DNA from: an uncultured Alphaproteobacteria bacterium
GTDB lineage: Bacteria > Pseudomonadota > Alphaproteobacteria > Sphingomonadales > Sphingomonadaceae
Length of the DNA stretch: 64,000 nt
Direction: 5' to 3'
NCBI GenBank assembly: GCA_903934325.1
Contig: CAIZNH010000005.1
Coordinates: 1-64,000, forward strand
The stretch's first letter is position 1. Each line of letters starts with the position of its first letter. The position numbers were made by a program, and so were the translations under genes. Shown here one piece after another: positions 1 to 8,659 of the stretch. The notes below the pieces were generated by a model. That model was given only the letters and a program-made list of their open reading frames with translations, did not search any database and was not told the origin of the DNA.

Positions 1-72
1 ACCCTGTGCCAGCACGATCTCCGCTTCACGCAGCTTGCCGATGATTTCTTCCGGCTTGTGCTTCCTCGCCAT
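1..72 (-). CDS. IS3-family transposase OrfA, N-terminal fragment (runs off window)
   Basis: Reading leftward from the ATG at 72, the first 24 codons give MARKHKPEEIIGKLREAEIV and then LAQG, the typical opening of the small helix-turn-helix protein (OrfA) of IS3-family elements, which binds the element ends and is joined to the catalytic OrfB by frameshifting. A good ribosome binding site (aaggagga) lies just upstream. The rest of OrfA, OrfB and the other end of the element lie outside the window. Family is clear from this N-terminus; the subgroup is not. Its insertion removed the 5' part of the neighbouring propeller gene. Confidence 0.75.
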   Translation of the reverse strand, partial: MARKHKPEEIIGKLREAEIVLAQG

Positions 73-135
73 TCCATTCCTCCTTCGTGACCAATTCTAA
101 AATAGAAATTGGGCCACTCAGAAGGGGGCAGATCA
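73..135 (-). mobile_element. Terminal segment of the IS3-family element, with probable inverted-repeat end
   Basis: Read on the minus strand, the stretch before OrfA begins TGATCTGCCCCCTTCTGAG at about position 135, which has the TG start and C-rich run usual for ends of IS3-family elements. Directly outside it, from 136 on the plus strand, an open propeller reading frame starts in mid-protein (AGSIWIASDPAG), as expected if the insertion point lies here. The exact boundary and the target duplication cannot be fixed without the other end. Confidence 0.5.
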
Positions 136-694
136 CGCCGGTTCGATCTGGATTGCAAGCGATCCGGCGGGCATGGTCGCGCGCATCGATCCGGCCACCA
201 ACAAGGTCATCGCGTCGATCCCGGTCGCGCCCGAGACCTGGTATCTCGCTTATGGCTTCGATGCGATCTGGGCGGTGTCGAGCGAAGGCAAGCTGCTCCA
301 GCGCATCGATCCGGCCACCAACAAGGTCACCGGCTCGATCGGCCTCGGCGAGACCCCGGGCTTCCTCGCGGCGGGCGAGGGCGCGGTGTGGGTGCAGGAA
401 CAGGGCGACGGCACGGTCGCCAAGGTCGATCCGGTGACCCTCAAGCTCGCAGGCCGCACCAAGGTCGGCGCGAACCTCAAATGGGGCGATATCGACACCG
501 GCGGGGGCCTCGTGTGGCTGCGCACCACCGATGACCAGACGCTGGTGGCGATCGACCCGGCGACCCTCAAGATCCGCGCGCGACTCGGCGCGGCGGTCGG
601 CAGCGGCGCGCTGCGCTGGACAAGCAAGGGCGTGTGGACCTCTGCCCATGACAACCAGACCCTCTCGTGGTGGAGTGCGCCTGCGGGCAAGTGA
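136..694 (+). pseudogene. YncE/Vgb-like beta-propeller protein, 5'-truncated by IS insertion
   Basis: The frame is open from the presumed insertion point at 136 through the stop at 694 and encodes several blades of a beta-propeller (repeated motifs of the type GxIWxASDPAGxVARIDPATNKV). Such proteins are usually secreted and about 300-350 residues, so roughly the N-terminal half, including any signal peptide, is missing. A 29-base stretch encoding RIDPATNKV is identical at 181-209 and 301-329, one 40-residue blade apart. The ATG at 173 could start a 173-residue remnant, but it lies inside a blade and has no convincing ribosome binding site. The family's substrate is unknown. Confidence 0.7.
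181..329 (+). repeat. 29-bp direct repeat, 120-bp period, within the propeller gene
   Basis: The 29 bases at 181-209 recur unchanged at 301-329. The period of 120 bases corresponds to one 40-residue propeller blade, so this is internal domain duplication, not an independent repeat element. Confidence 0.85.
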
Positions 695-696
695 AT

Positions 697-714
697 CGTC
701 AAAAGCGTTTGACG
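697..714. repeat. Small perfect inverted repeat after the propeller stop codon
   Basis: CGTCAAA-AGCG-TTTGACG starts 3 bases after the stop codon. The arms are perfect over 7 bases. No T-run follows on either strand, so it is not a convincing intrinsic terminator; it may be an operator or a 3' stability hairpin. Confidence 0.4.
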
Positions 715-925
715 TAGCCGCCGCGATAGGTGACCTTGTGCGCCTTCCGGCCCTCTAGCGGCAAAGGGGGGCGGAAGGGACAGATCGCGATGGCGCGGTC
801 TGCCTGCCTCTTTGGAAGTCGAGAAATCCGCGGATAGGGATCTCCGCCGGGTTATCGCGAAGGAGCTCGTACAAGAAGCTCTGCCGGTATGCCTGCAGTC
901 CCGCTCCGCATCGGGGAGGGTGAGG

Positions 926-1981
926 ATGCACGCGCATTCGGCACATTTGAACGCAGGCACGGAAAGCTGGATCAGCTGCCTGACCTATCAGAGCCGGGCC
1001 ATCACGCCGCTGGCGCAGGCGGAGCTCGACGCGCTTGGCGCGCAGGCGCAGAAGCGCAATCACGAACTCGGCGTCACCGGGATGCTGCTCTATGATAACG
1101 GGCGCTTTCTCCAGACGCTCGAAGGCCCGCCCGATGCGTTGGCGCAGGTGTGGCAGGCGATCCGCCGTGACCCCCGCCACCACAAGATCGAGGTGTTGAC
1201 CGAACACGTCATCGCCAGCCGGCTGTTTTCGGGTTGGGATCTGCTGGTCTACAGCCAGATGTCAGCCGAAAGCCGCCCGGGCACCGACAGCGCGCTCGCC
1301 GCGAACGCGCTGGCCCATTACGTGCCGCAGCTCGCCCGCCTCGCGCTCGACGGGGATGATGCGCGGGTCAATGCGCACCTGGCCGAAATGGTCGAACAGG
1401 GGTGGAGCGCGGACGACATCGTATCGCACCTGATCGAGCCGGTGGCGCGCGCGATGGGCGATGCCTGGCTGGCCGACCGGGCCTGCGAGTTCGATCTCAC
1501 GATCGGCCTGTCGATGCTGCAACTGGCCGGCCATGCGGTGCGCACCCGCAGCAATGCGACGAGCCTGCGCCAGAGCCGCTATTCGATTCTGCTCGCGACC
1601 GCGCCGGGCGAGCCGCATATGCTGAGCACGGTGCTGCTCGCCGATCATCTCACCGATGCCGGCTGGCGGGTGGAGATGGCCTTTCCCGAAAGCCGCGGCG
1701 CGCTGCTGCGCAAGCTGGCCGAACAGCAGCATGATGTGGTCGATATCGGGCTATCGGATGCCTATTGCGCCGATACCGCCGTGGCCCGTCTGCGCGATAC
1801 CGTGGCGCTGTGCCGTCAGGCCCTGCCCGAACAGCCGGTGGTGATCTCGGTCGGCGGGCGGCTGTTTGCCGAGGCGGCGGCGACCGCAGCCAGCGTGGGC
1901 GCGGATCACGCCCGGCGGAGCATCAGCGGCACCGGCCTGCACCTGGCTGAACTGGTGCGGCGGGCGCGCGAGCAGAGCTGA
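926..1981 (+). CDS. AppA-like BLUF photoreceptor with C-terminal cobalamin/heme-binding-type domain
   Basis: The 351-residue protein starts at the ATG preceded by gggaggg. With this start the flavin-pocket residues of BLUF proteins fall at Y21, N45, Q63 and W104, the same numbering as in Rhodobacter AppA. A helix bundle follows (about 125-205, with GDAWLADRACEFDLTIG, as in the cap of PpaA/AerR-type B12 proteins), then a B12-binding fold (about 218-345) with PGEPHMLS, where H231 is placed like the axial ligand. AppA is a light- and redox-responsive antirepressor of PpsR; a comparable signalling role is inferred. No PpsR or photosynthesis gene is nearby. A longer frame from 812 lacks a ribosome binding site. 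Confidence 0.85.
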   Translation: MHAHSAHLNAGTESWISCLTYQSRAITPLAQAELDALGAQAQKRNHELGVTGMLLYDNGRFLQTLEGPPDALAQVWQAIRRDPRHHKIEVLTEHVIASRLFSGWDLLVYSQMSAESRPGTDSALAANALAHYVPQLARLALDGDDARVNAHLAEMVEQGWSADDIVSHLIEPVARAMGDAWLADRACEFDLTIGLSMLQLAGHAVRTRSNATSLRQSRYSILLATAPGEPHMLSTVLLADHLTDAGWRVEMAFPESRGALLRKLAEQQHDVVDIGLSDAYCADTAVARLRDTVALCRQALPEQPVVISVGGRLFAEAAATAASVGADHARRSISGTGLHLAELVRRAREQS

Positions 1982-1987
1982 CAGGCC

Positions 1988-2380
1988 TCACACGAGGCCC
2001 AGCCGCTCCAGCTTCATCGCGAGGCGGCCGGGAAGGGCATCGCCGATATCCTCGCCCTCGGCGACGTCTTTCGGGGCCTTGTCCTCGGTGAGATAGCGCC
2101 AGCCCTGATGCGCGCGCTTGGGCTGGGTGTGGACGCGGATCAGGCGCGGCTCCAGCACGATGTCCCAGCGCCCGTCCTCAGTCTTTTCAAACCCGAGGAT
2201 CAGCGAGCGCGCGACGATGGCGTGGTTGATGATCCAGTAGAGCGAGCCGCCCACGCATTCCTCGTGCCGCGTCGGCCGGTTGCGGGTGGTGAGGCAGATG
2301 CCGCCGCGTCCCTCATACCATCCGGCCAATTGGTCATAGCTTTTCGCCCTGAAGGCAATCTTGGTCAGGTGCAGCGGCAT
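1988..2380 (-). CDS. DUF1489 family protein
   Basis: A 130-residue protein opening MPLHLTKIAFRAKSYDQLAG and containing the conserved stretch GGSLYWIINHAIVARSLILG, features of the alphaproteobacterial DUF1489 family, whose function is unknown. It is soluble, with no signal peptide or membrane segment. It sits just downstream of the Rieske gene on the same strand; an earlier in-frame ATG at 2407 would leave only 4 bases between the genes but has no ribosome binding site, while ggaaag precedes the ATG at 2380. The family is widespread and housekeeping-like, so it need not belong functionally to the oxygenase operon. Confidence 0.8.
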   Translation of the reverse strand: MPLHLTKIAFRAKSYDQLAGWYEGRGGICLTTRNRPTRHEECVGGSLYWIINHAIVARSLILGFEKTEDGRWDIVLEPRLIRVHTQPKRAHQGWRYLTEDKAPKDVAEGEDIGDALPGRLAMKLERLGLV

Positions 2381-2411
2381 GGCGCGGCTTTCCGGCAGCC
2401 CTGCCATGAAG

Positions 2412-3782
2412 TCAACCGGCGAGGTATTGGTCGAGCGTCAGGTGCAGCTGGCGGATGCGCGCTTCCTGATAATTCCCGAGCGTCTGCGCCCCCTTGCGCG
2501 AAGCCTTGGCCCCGTCGCGCTGCAATTTGAGGTTCTCGGTATCCTGATCGAGGATTTCCGCCAGCGCGAAGCCCGGGACGGTGGTGTAGCTGTCCTCCAC
2601 CTCCAGCCGGATCGGGGTGGCAGGGGCAGGGCGCTCGCCGCTGGCGGGCAGCGGCTGGAGGATGAGGATTTCGTGCAGGCATTCGTCCGGCCCCAGCGGG
2701 CGGAAGCGGTAGCACAGGCGGATGTTGATGCCGGGAAAGAAGAAGGCGTTGGGGAAGAGGAAATACTCGATCGAATCCATCATCTCGGTGGTGGAGACGC
2801 CCGAAAGATCGGTGCCGAAAGCCGCGCCCAGCTCCTCGCGCAGCAGCCGTGCGTGCTCGGCGCGGGCCTTGGCGCCTTCGGGCAAGCTTGCGGGATCGCG
2901 GCCGAGCTTTCCGAACAAGGTTGCCTCGCTCACCTCCTGCCGGAGATGCGGGCTGGGCACGCCGACGGCATGGATGAAGCGCGAAACGTGGCGCCCGAAG
3001 ATGTCATATTGCGCGTTCGCATCAGCCGCAGTGTAGACCGCCTGGGCATGGGTTTCGAGCACATGGAAGGCTTCGAGGAAGGCCTCCATCGCCATCTTCC
3101 AGTTGGCCGGCAGCACCTTTTCGGTGTGCAGCGCGACATAGCGATCATCCATCGGCCAGAGCTTGAAGTGCTCCGGCATCACCTCCAGCTGCTCGGCCAG
3201 CGGCGGCGGGTTTTCGCCCATGTGGATGAAAACGAACCCGCCCCAGGTGTCGCAGGCGACTTCATCGAGGCCGAAATTGTCCTCCGAGACATGCGGAAAG
3301 TCCCAGCGGCAGGGCACTTCGCGCAAGGTGCCGTCGAGGTTCCAGCTCATCCCGTGGAACGGGCAGCGGATGTTCGAACGCAGCACGCCGCGTGAGCCTT
3401 CGGAGGCGAACTTCATCCCCCGGTGCGGGCAGGAATTGACGAAGGCACGGATTGCCATGTCGGCCCCGCGCACCACCAGCACCGAATGGTGGCCGACGTC
3501 ATAGACATAGCGGTCACCGGGTCCAGGAATATGCTCCTCGCGGCAGGCCCATTGCCACACGTTCGGCCACAGCCGCGCCATCTCCAGATCGTGGAAAGCG
3601 GGATCGGTGTAGCGCGCGAAAGGCAGGTCTTCATCGCCGAGGAAACGGTAGGCCTGCTCGCGCATGGCGGCGGGGGGATTGTCCCCGTCGGCATCGAGAA
3701 TATCCTGCATGGAGAGGCCAGGACAGCGGGCCTCGCCCGGAGCCAGCGCGGGATCGGCAGGGGCGGTGAGATCGGGCTTCAT
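2412..3782 (-). CDS. Rieske non-heme iron oxygenase, alpha subunit
   Basis: This 456-residue protein has a Rieske [2Fe-2S] centre (C118, H120, C140, H143 in SCPHRG...CPFHGMSW) and a catalytic domain with LEAFHVLETH, where H240 and H245 are the likely mononuclear-iron ligands. Such proteins dioxygenate or demethylate aromatic or cyclic substrates using electrons from a ferredoxin and reductase. The gene overlaps the SnoaL-like gene by 4 bases (ATGA) and follows an SDR gene, an order typical of ring-hydroxylation pathways. No ferredoxin or reductase gene is in the window, so electron transfer must come from elsewhere. The substrate cannot be deduced. Confidence 0.9.
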   Translation of the reverse strand: MKPDLTAPADPALAPGEARCPGLSMQDILDADGDNPPAAMREQAYRFLGDEDLPFARYTDPAFHDLEMARLWPNVWQWACREEHIPGPGDRYVYDVGHHSVLVVRGADMAIRAFVNSCPHRGMKFASEGSRGVLRSNIRCPFHGMSWNLDGTLREVPCRWDFPHVSEDNFGLDEVACDTWGGFVFIHMGENPPPLAEQLEVMPEHFKLWPMDDRYVALHTEKVLPANWKMAMEAFLEAFHVLETHAQAVYTAADANAQYDIFGRHVSRFIHAVGVPSPHLRQEVSEATLFGKLGRDPASLPEGAKARAEHARLLREELGAAFGTDLSGVSTTEMMDSIEYFLFPNAFFFPGINIRLCYRFRPLGPDECLHEILILQPLPASGERPAPATPIRLEVEDSYTTVPGFALAEILDQDTENLKLQRDGAKASRKGAQTLGNYQEARIRQLHLTLDQYLAG

Positions 3783-4291
3783 CGCGCGCTCCTCATGGCA
3801 TGGCGATCATAGAGCGGATCGGCGGGCTTTCTTGCGCCGATGATGAACGGCGCCCCCTCCAGCATCGCATCGGATGCTGGATCATCGCGCAGCCAGTCGA
3901 CCAGTTCGGAGCGGTAGGCGATCTTCCAGACCCCGCCGTGCTTCTCGTAGCGATCCACGTATCGCCCTGCGATGACGAGATCGCGCTTGCCCCCCTGCTC
4001 GTCGGTGGTGCGGTGATAGGCCTGATAATAGACCTCGCCGTAAGCCTCGTCGGGCGCGACGAAATCGACAAGGTGCTGGCCCAGCATGTGCTGGTTGCGA
4101 TCATGGTCCTTCAGCGCCGCCATGCAGAAGGCCGCGAAATCCGCTGGCCCGCCGCTGAAGATGCCATATTCGAGCCGGGCATGGGGCCAGAACTGCTCGG
4201 TCAGCAGCGCCTCGTCCAAGCGGTCGAGCCCGCGCATGTAGCGCGCGGCGAGATCGGAAATCGCAAACCTGTCCTCGGCGCTGTGCAACAT
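3779..4291 (-). CDS. SnoaL-like / nuclear transport factor 2 fold protein
   Basis: 170 residues with the cystatin-like alpha+beta layout of SnoaL_4 proteins (AISDLAARYMRGLDRLD near the N-terminus, then a long beta region with GRYVDRYEKHGGVWKIAYR). The same fold makes up beta subunits of ring-hydroxylating dioxygenases, and the 4-base overlap with the Rieske alpha-subunit gene suggests either a small oxygenase subunit or a cyclase/dehydratase acting in the same pathway. No signal peptide. The choice between subunit and separate enzyme is open. Confidence 0.8.
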   Translation of the reverse strand: MLHSAEDRFAISDLAARYMRGLDRLDEALLTEQFWPHARLEYGIFSGGPADFAAFCMAALKDHDRNQHMLGQHLVDFVAPDEAYGEVYYQAYHRTTDEQGGKRDLVIAGRYVDRYEKHGGVWKIAYRSELVDWLRDDPASDAMLEGAPFIIGARKPADPLYDRHAMRSAR

Positions 4292-4306
4292 GGCTCCGGC
4301 TCCTCC

Positions 4307-5065
4307 CTATGCGATGCTGAGGCCCCCATCGACGATGAAGGGCGCGCCGGTCGCGAACTTGCTCTCGTCGCTGGCGAGATAGACCACGAGATGGGCGATA
4401 TCATCGACCTCGCCCATGCGCCCGATGGGTTGCGCCACCGAGAAGGCCGCGCGGGTCGCATCGGGATCGGGGGTGCCGGCGATGACGCTTTCGACATTGG
4501 GCGTCAGGATCGTCCCCGGCTGCACGGAGTTCACACGCACGCCGTTCTTTTCCCGCGCGCAGTAAAGAGCGATGCTTTTGGTCAGCGTCACCACCGCCGC
4601 CTTGGCGCTGTTATAGGCGGCAAGATCGGGCGAGGGCTTGTTGCCCGCAGCGGACGAGAAGTTGACGATCGAGCCGCCGCCACTCTTGGTCATCAGCGGG
4701 ATCGCGGCCTTGCAGCCCATGAAGATCGAATCGACATCGACAGTGTAGCAGCGGCGGAAATCCTCCGGCGAGATGTCCGCGATGGAACCGAAGACAGTGA
4801 TCGCGGCATTGTTCACCAGCACATCGAGCCGGCCGTGGATGGCTTCGACTTCGGCGATCACCGCCTGCCAGCGCGCCCAGTCGGTCACGTCATGATGGAT
4901 GTAGGAGCAGCCCAGCTCTGCCGCCGTGGCGCGGCCTGCCGCCTCGTCGATATCGGTGATGATGACCGTGGCCCCCTCGGCCAGCAGCGCTTTCGTTGCC
5001 GCCTTGCCGAGGCCCATCGCGCCCCCTGTCAGCAGCACCACCTTGCCTGCCACGCGTCCAGCCAT
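4307..5065 (-). CDS. SDR family oxidoreductase (probable diol/alcohol dehydrogenase)
   Basis: A 252-residue classical short-chain dehydrogenase: cofactor motif TGGAMGLG at 13-20, NNAA at 85-88, catalytic S138 and the Y151-xxx-K155 pair (YNSAK), and a C-terminal FIVDGG motif. D38 after the second strand (ITDID) favours NAD over NADP. It lies 15 bases upstream of the SnoaL-like gene on the same strand and probably oxidises the diol or alcohol made by the Rieske oxygenase. A gagagag ribosome binding site precedes the ATG. Confidence 0.88.
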   Translation of the reverse strand: MAGRVAGKVVLLTGGAMGLGKAATKALLAEGATVIITDIDEAAGRATAAELGCSYIHHDVTDWARWQAVIAEVEAIHGRLDVLVNNAAITVFGSIADISPEDFRRCYTVDVDSIFMGCKAAIPLMTKSGGGSIVNFSSAAGNKPSPDLAAYNSAKAAVVTLTKSIALYCAREKNGVRVNSVQPGTILTPNVESVIAGTPDPDATRAAFSVAQPIGRMGEVDDIAHLVVYLASDESKFATGAPFIVDGGLSIA

Positions 5066-5096
5066 GTCTCTCTCCCCTTGCTCTCAGGGAGGAAAG

Positions 5097-6545
5097 CTAG
5101 AGCGTCACCAGACCCATCGCCACTGCCAAACCTAAGAAGGCAAAGAAGCCCATCGAATCCGTGATCATCGTAACGAAGACGCTGGAGGCGACCGCCGGAT
5201 CCTGATCGAGCCGCTCGAAAATCACCGGCACCAGCACGCCCGCCAGCCCTGCCACCGCAATGTTGATGATGATGGCGAGCGCAATCACCACGCCCATCAT
5301 CGGCGCAAACAGCACGCCTGCCGCAAGGCCGATCAGCAGCGCGATGGTGCCGCCATTGAGCAGCGCGACGCGGAACTCGCGCCACAGAATGCGCCGCGTG
5401 TTGGAACGGGTGAGCTGGTTGGTTGCAATCGCGCGCACTGCCACAGCCATGGTCTGCGTGCCGGCATTGCCGCCGATGCTCGCGACAATCGGCATGAGCA
5501 CTGCGAGCGCCACCAGCTGTTCGATCGCCGCACCGAAAAAGGCGATGATCGAGGAGGCGACCACTGCTGTCCCCAAGTTGGCGATCAGCCAGCGCACGCG
5601 CGCCACATAGGCCTCGCGGATCGGCTCGTTGATGTCGCCGTCGCCTGCCCCTGACAGAAGCAGGGCATCCTCGCCCGCCTCTTCGGAGATGATGTGGACG
5701 ATATCATCGACCGTCATCTGGCCGACCAGCCGCCCGCTCTCGTCCACCACCGCAGCCGAAATCAGCGCGTATTTCTGGAACATCAGCGCGGCTTCTTCCT
5801 GATCCATGGTGACCGGGATCAGGGTCTGATCGCGCTTCATCACATCGGTCAGGCGTACGGATCGCGGCGTGGTGAGCACCCAGGACAGCGCACAGGTGCC
5901 GACCGGATGGTGCCGCTCGTCGATCACGAAGACTTCGAAGAAGTCATGCTCCAGATCGCCGTCCTCGCGCAGGTAATCGATCAGATCGCCGACGGTGAGA
6001 TGTTCGGGCACCGCCACGAAGTGCCGGCTCATCAGGCGTCCGGCGGTCTCTTCCGGGTAAGCGAGCGCGCTGGACACGGCCTCGCGGGTTTCGGGCTCCA
6101 GCTCGGCCATGACGGCGCGCTGGTCGTCCTCGTCGAGGTCCTCGATCAGCTGCACCGCGTCATCGGTGTCAAGCTGCTCGGCGATGGTGGCAACCGCCTG
6201 CGCCGGCAGGGCCTCCATCAAATCCTCGCGCACGTAATCGTTCAGTTCCGCGATCACGTCGGAGGTCATGAGATCGCTGATCGCGCGGGCGAGCACGGCA
6301 CGCTCCGAACGTTCCAGCAGCTCGATCAGGTCGGCAATGTCGGCGGCGTGGAGCGGCTCGACCAGATCATAGACCGCGCCCTTGTCGCCCGCTTCGAGCG
6401 CATCGTGCACCGCGCTGACGAACGAGGGCTTCAGCCGGTTTTCCTCGTCGTGGCGCTCGTCATCCACACGGTCATCCGGACGCACCTCGACCTCGCCGGT
6501 GTCGCTCACCAGCAGGTCGTCATCAAGGGTGCGATCATCGGCCAT
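5097..6545 (-). CDS. mgtE: MgtE-type magnesium transporter
   Basis: 482 residues with the three parts of MgtE: an N-terminal superhelical domain of short acidic helices (about 40-165), a CBS-domain pair (about 165-290), and five hydrophobic helices in the C-terminal 180 residues including GGNAGTQTMAV, the conserved pore segment. MgtE is an inner-membrane Mg2+ channel gated by Mg2+ binding to the cytosolic domain. The length is somewhat above the usual 450, owing to a charged N-terminal extension. It lies just upstream of the SDR gene on the same strand, but the functions are unrelated. Confidence 0.93.
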   Translation of the reverse strand: MADDRTLDDDLLVSDTGEVEVRPDDRVDDERHDEENRLKPSFVSAVHDALEAGDKGAVYDLVEPLHAADIADLIELLERSERAVLARAISDLMTSDVIAELNDYVREDLMEALPAQAVATIAEQLDTDDAVQLIEDLDEDDQRAVMAELEPETREAVSSALAYPEETAGRLMSRHFVAVPEHLTVGDLIDYLREDGDLEHDFFEVFVIDERHHPVGTCALSWVLTTPRSVRLTDVMKRDQTLIPVTMDQEEAALMFQKYALISAAVVDESGRLVGQMTVDDIVHIISEEAGEDALLLSGAGDGDINEPIREAYVARVRWLIANLGTAVVASSIIAFFGAAIEQLVALAVLMPIVASIGGNAGTQTMAVAVRAIATNQLTRSNTRRILWREFRVALLNGGTIALLIGLAAGVLFAPMMGVVIALAIIINIAVAGLAGVLVPVIFERLDQDPAVASSVFVTMITDSMGFFAFLGLAVAMGLVTL

Positions 6546-6645
6546 ATGAGGCGTTTACGGAGGGAGGGGTGAAAAGCAAGCGGGGAGGGTGACAGGCGGG
6601 TTTTGGCTGCTAAAAGCCCACCCGAATTCCTCAGGAGACATAACC

Positions 6646-7107
6646 ATGGCCGAAACCCTCACCTTCACCCTCGACAACGGCACCGGCGAACATGCCGATG
6701 TCGTGATCAAGCTGCGCCCCGATCTGGCCCCCGGCCACGTCGCGCGCATCACCGAGCTGGCGCAGGAAGGCTTCTATGACGGCGTGATCTTCCACCGCGT
6801 TATCGCTGGTTTCATGGCGCAGGGCGGCGATCCGACCGGCACCGGCATGGGCGGCAGCGACAAGCCCGATCTTGCGGCCGAATTCAACGCCGAGCCGCAC
6901 GTCGAAGGCGTGTGCTCGATGGCCCGCGCGCAGAACCCCAACAGCGCCAACTCGCAGTTCTTCATCTGCCTTGCCGACGCGACCTTCCTTGATCGCCAGT
7001 ACACCGTCTGGGGTCAGGTGATCAGCGGCATGGAACATGTCCACGCCATCCCCAAGGGCGAACCGCCGCGCGCGCCGGGCAAGATCGTGAAGGCGACGGT
7101 GGCCTGA
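6646..7107 (+). CDS. Cyclophilin-type peptidyl-prolyl cis-trans isomerase
   Basis: 153 residues covering one cyclophilin domain with FHRVIAGFMAQGGDPTGTG and NSQFFICLAD, which hold the catalytic arginine and substrate-pocket residues. No signal peptide is present, so a cytoplasmic PpiB-like folding role is likely. The start at 6646 is preceded by tcaggag; the frame extends upstream to 6589 without a ribosome binding site. An intrinsic terminator follows the gene. Confidence 0.93.
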   Translation: MAETLTFTLDNGTGEHADVVIKLRPDLAPGHVARITELAQEGFYDGVIFHRVIAGFMAQGGDPTGTGMGGSDKPDLAAEFNAEPHVEGVCSMARAQNPNSANSQFFICLADATFLDRQYTVWGQVISGMEHVHAIPKGEPPRAPGKIVKATVA

Positions 7108-7133
7108 TCGGGCGGCCCACATTGCAGGATTTC

Positions 7134-7159
7134 AAGGGGCGGCTTCGGTCGCCCCTTTT
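7134..7159 (+). terminator. Intrinsic terminator after the cyclophilin gene
   Basis: A stem GGGGCG / CGCCCC closed by GCTTCGGT is followed directly by TTTT, 27 bases after the cyclophilin stop codon. It separates this gene from miaB. Confidence 0.8.
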
Positions 7160-7200
7160 CGTTGAACGCGAGGCCCATCGGCGCTAAAGGCGCACCCCTC

Positions 7201-8547
7201 ATGAAACCGCAAACGCCTCCCCAGACCTACCGGGTCAAGAGCTTCGGCTGCCAGATGAACGTCTATGACGGCGAGCGCATGGGCGAGCTTCTGGCCGAGC
7301 GCGGCATCCAGCCAGCGCCCGAGGGCGAGGAGGCCGATCTCGTCATCCTCAACACCTGCCACATCCGCGAAAAGGCCGCCGAGAAGGTCTATTCGGACAT
7401 CGGCCGGCTGGTTGCGACGGGCAAGGAGAACGGCAAGGCCCCGCTGATCGCGGTCGCGGGCTGCGTCGCGCAGGCAGAGGGCGAGGAGATCATGGCCCGC
7501 GCGCCGGCGGTGAGCATCGTGGTCGGCCCGCAGGCCTATCACCGCCTGCCGGAAATGCTCGACAAGGCCACCAATGGCGAGCGCGCGACCGATACCGACA
7601 TGCCCGCCATCGCCAAGTTCGACGCGCTGCCCCAGCGCAAGAAGCGTGGCCCCAGCGCCTTTCTCACCGTGCAAGAAGGCTGCGACAAGTTCTGCACCTA
7701 TTGCGTGGTGCCCTATACCCGCGGCGCGGAAATCTCGCGGCCCTTCGCGCATCTCGTTACCGAGGCGAACAAGCTGGTGGAGGCGGGCGCGAAGGAGATC
7801 ACGCTGCTCGGCCAGAACGTCAATGCTTGGGAAGGCGAGGACGACAAGGGGCGGCCCGTGGGCCTTGGCGGTTTGATCCGCACGCTTGCCGCCATAGACG
7901 GGCTGGAGCGCATCCGCTACACCACCAGCCACCCCAACGACATGGATGACGACCTCATCGCCGCGCATGGCGAGGTCGCCAAGCTGATGCCCTATCTCCA
8001 CCTGCCCGTGCAGGCGGGGAATGACCGCATCCTGAAGGCGATGAACCGCCAGCACACAGCGGAAAGCTACTTGAAGCTGATCGAGCGTTTCCGCGCCGTC
8101 CGCCCCGATATCGCGCTGTCGGGCGATTTCATCGTCGGCTTCCCGGGCGAGACCGAGGCCGAGTTTCAGGACACCCTCAATATCGTCGACGAAGTGCGCT
8201 ACGCCGCCTGCTTCAGCTTCAAGTACTCGCCGCGCCCCGGCACGCCCGCCGCGACGATGGAGGGCCAGATTGCGGCAGAGGTGATGGACGATCGCCTCCA
8301 GCGCCTCCAGCAGCGCATCGGCGCGCATCAATATGCCTTCAATCAGGCGAGCATCGGCAAGACCTGCTCGGTTCTGGTCGAGCGCACCGGACGCCACCCG
8401 GGCCAGTGGCTCGGCAAGTCGCCGTGGTTGCAGTCGGTATGGTTCGAGCAGGACGGCGTTGCGATCGGCGATCTGGTCGAGGTCGAGCTGGCCGAGGCAG
8501 GCCCCAATTCCCTCAAGGGGCTGGTGCGCGGCAAGGTTACAGTCTGA
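7201..8547 (+). CDS. miaB: tRNA-2-methylthio-N6-dimethylallyladenosine synthase MiaB
   Basis: 448 residues with the three domains of methylthiotransferases: N-terminal MTTase domain ([14 protein letters not shown], with further cysteines in NTCHIREKA and AGCVAQ binding the auxiliary cluster), radical-SAM core with [15 protein letters not shown] (CxxxCxxC), and a C-terminal TRAM domain. It methylthiolates i6A37 in tRNAs reading UNN codons. An upstream TTG at 7162 in frame is a weaker start. It heads the conserved miaB-phoH-ybeY-corC order, 112 bases before phoH. Confidence 0.95.
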   Translation: MKPQTPPQTYRVKSFGCQMNVYDGERMGELLAERGIQPAPEGEEADLVILNTCHIREKAAEKVYSDIGRLVATGKENGKAPLIAVAGCVAQAEGEEIMARAPAVSIVVGPQAYHRLPEMLDKATNGERATDTDMPAIAKFDALPQRKKRGPSAFLTVQEGCDKFCTYCVVPYTRGAEISRPFAHLVTEANKLVEAGAKEITLLGQNVNAWEGEDDKGRPVGLGGLIRTLAAIDGLERIRYTTSHPNDMDDDLIAAHGEVAKLMPYLHLPVQAGNDRILKAMNRQHTAESYLKLIERFRAVRPDIALSGDFIVGFPGETEAEFQDTLNIVDEVRYAACFSFKYSPRPGTPAATMEGQIAAEVMDDRLQRLQQRIGAHQYAFNQASIGKTCSVLVERTGRHPGQWLGKSPWLQSVWFEQDGVAIGDLVEVELAEAGPNSLKGLVRGKVTV

Positions 8548-8659
8548 CGACTTTCCACCGCTGCTTTGCGGCGGTGCGCTTGCTTTCGCACCGACCCGGA
8601 TTACCTTCGCGACTCAAGGGCAAGGGATCGTCCTTTTGGCCCTGAAGCAAAGGACCTTG

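Noticed and set aside
173..694. Intact propeller gene starting at ATG 173
   Set aside because: The reading frame continues upstream into blade sequence up to the IS end, and 173 has no good ribosome binding site.
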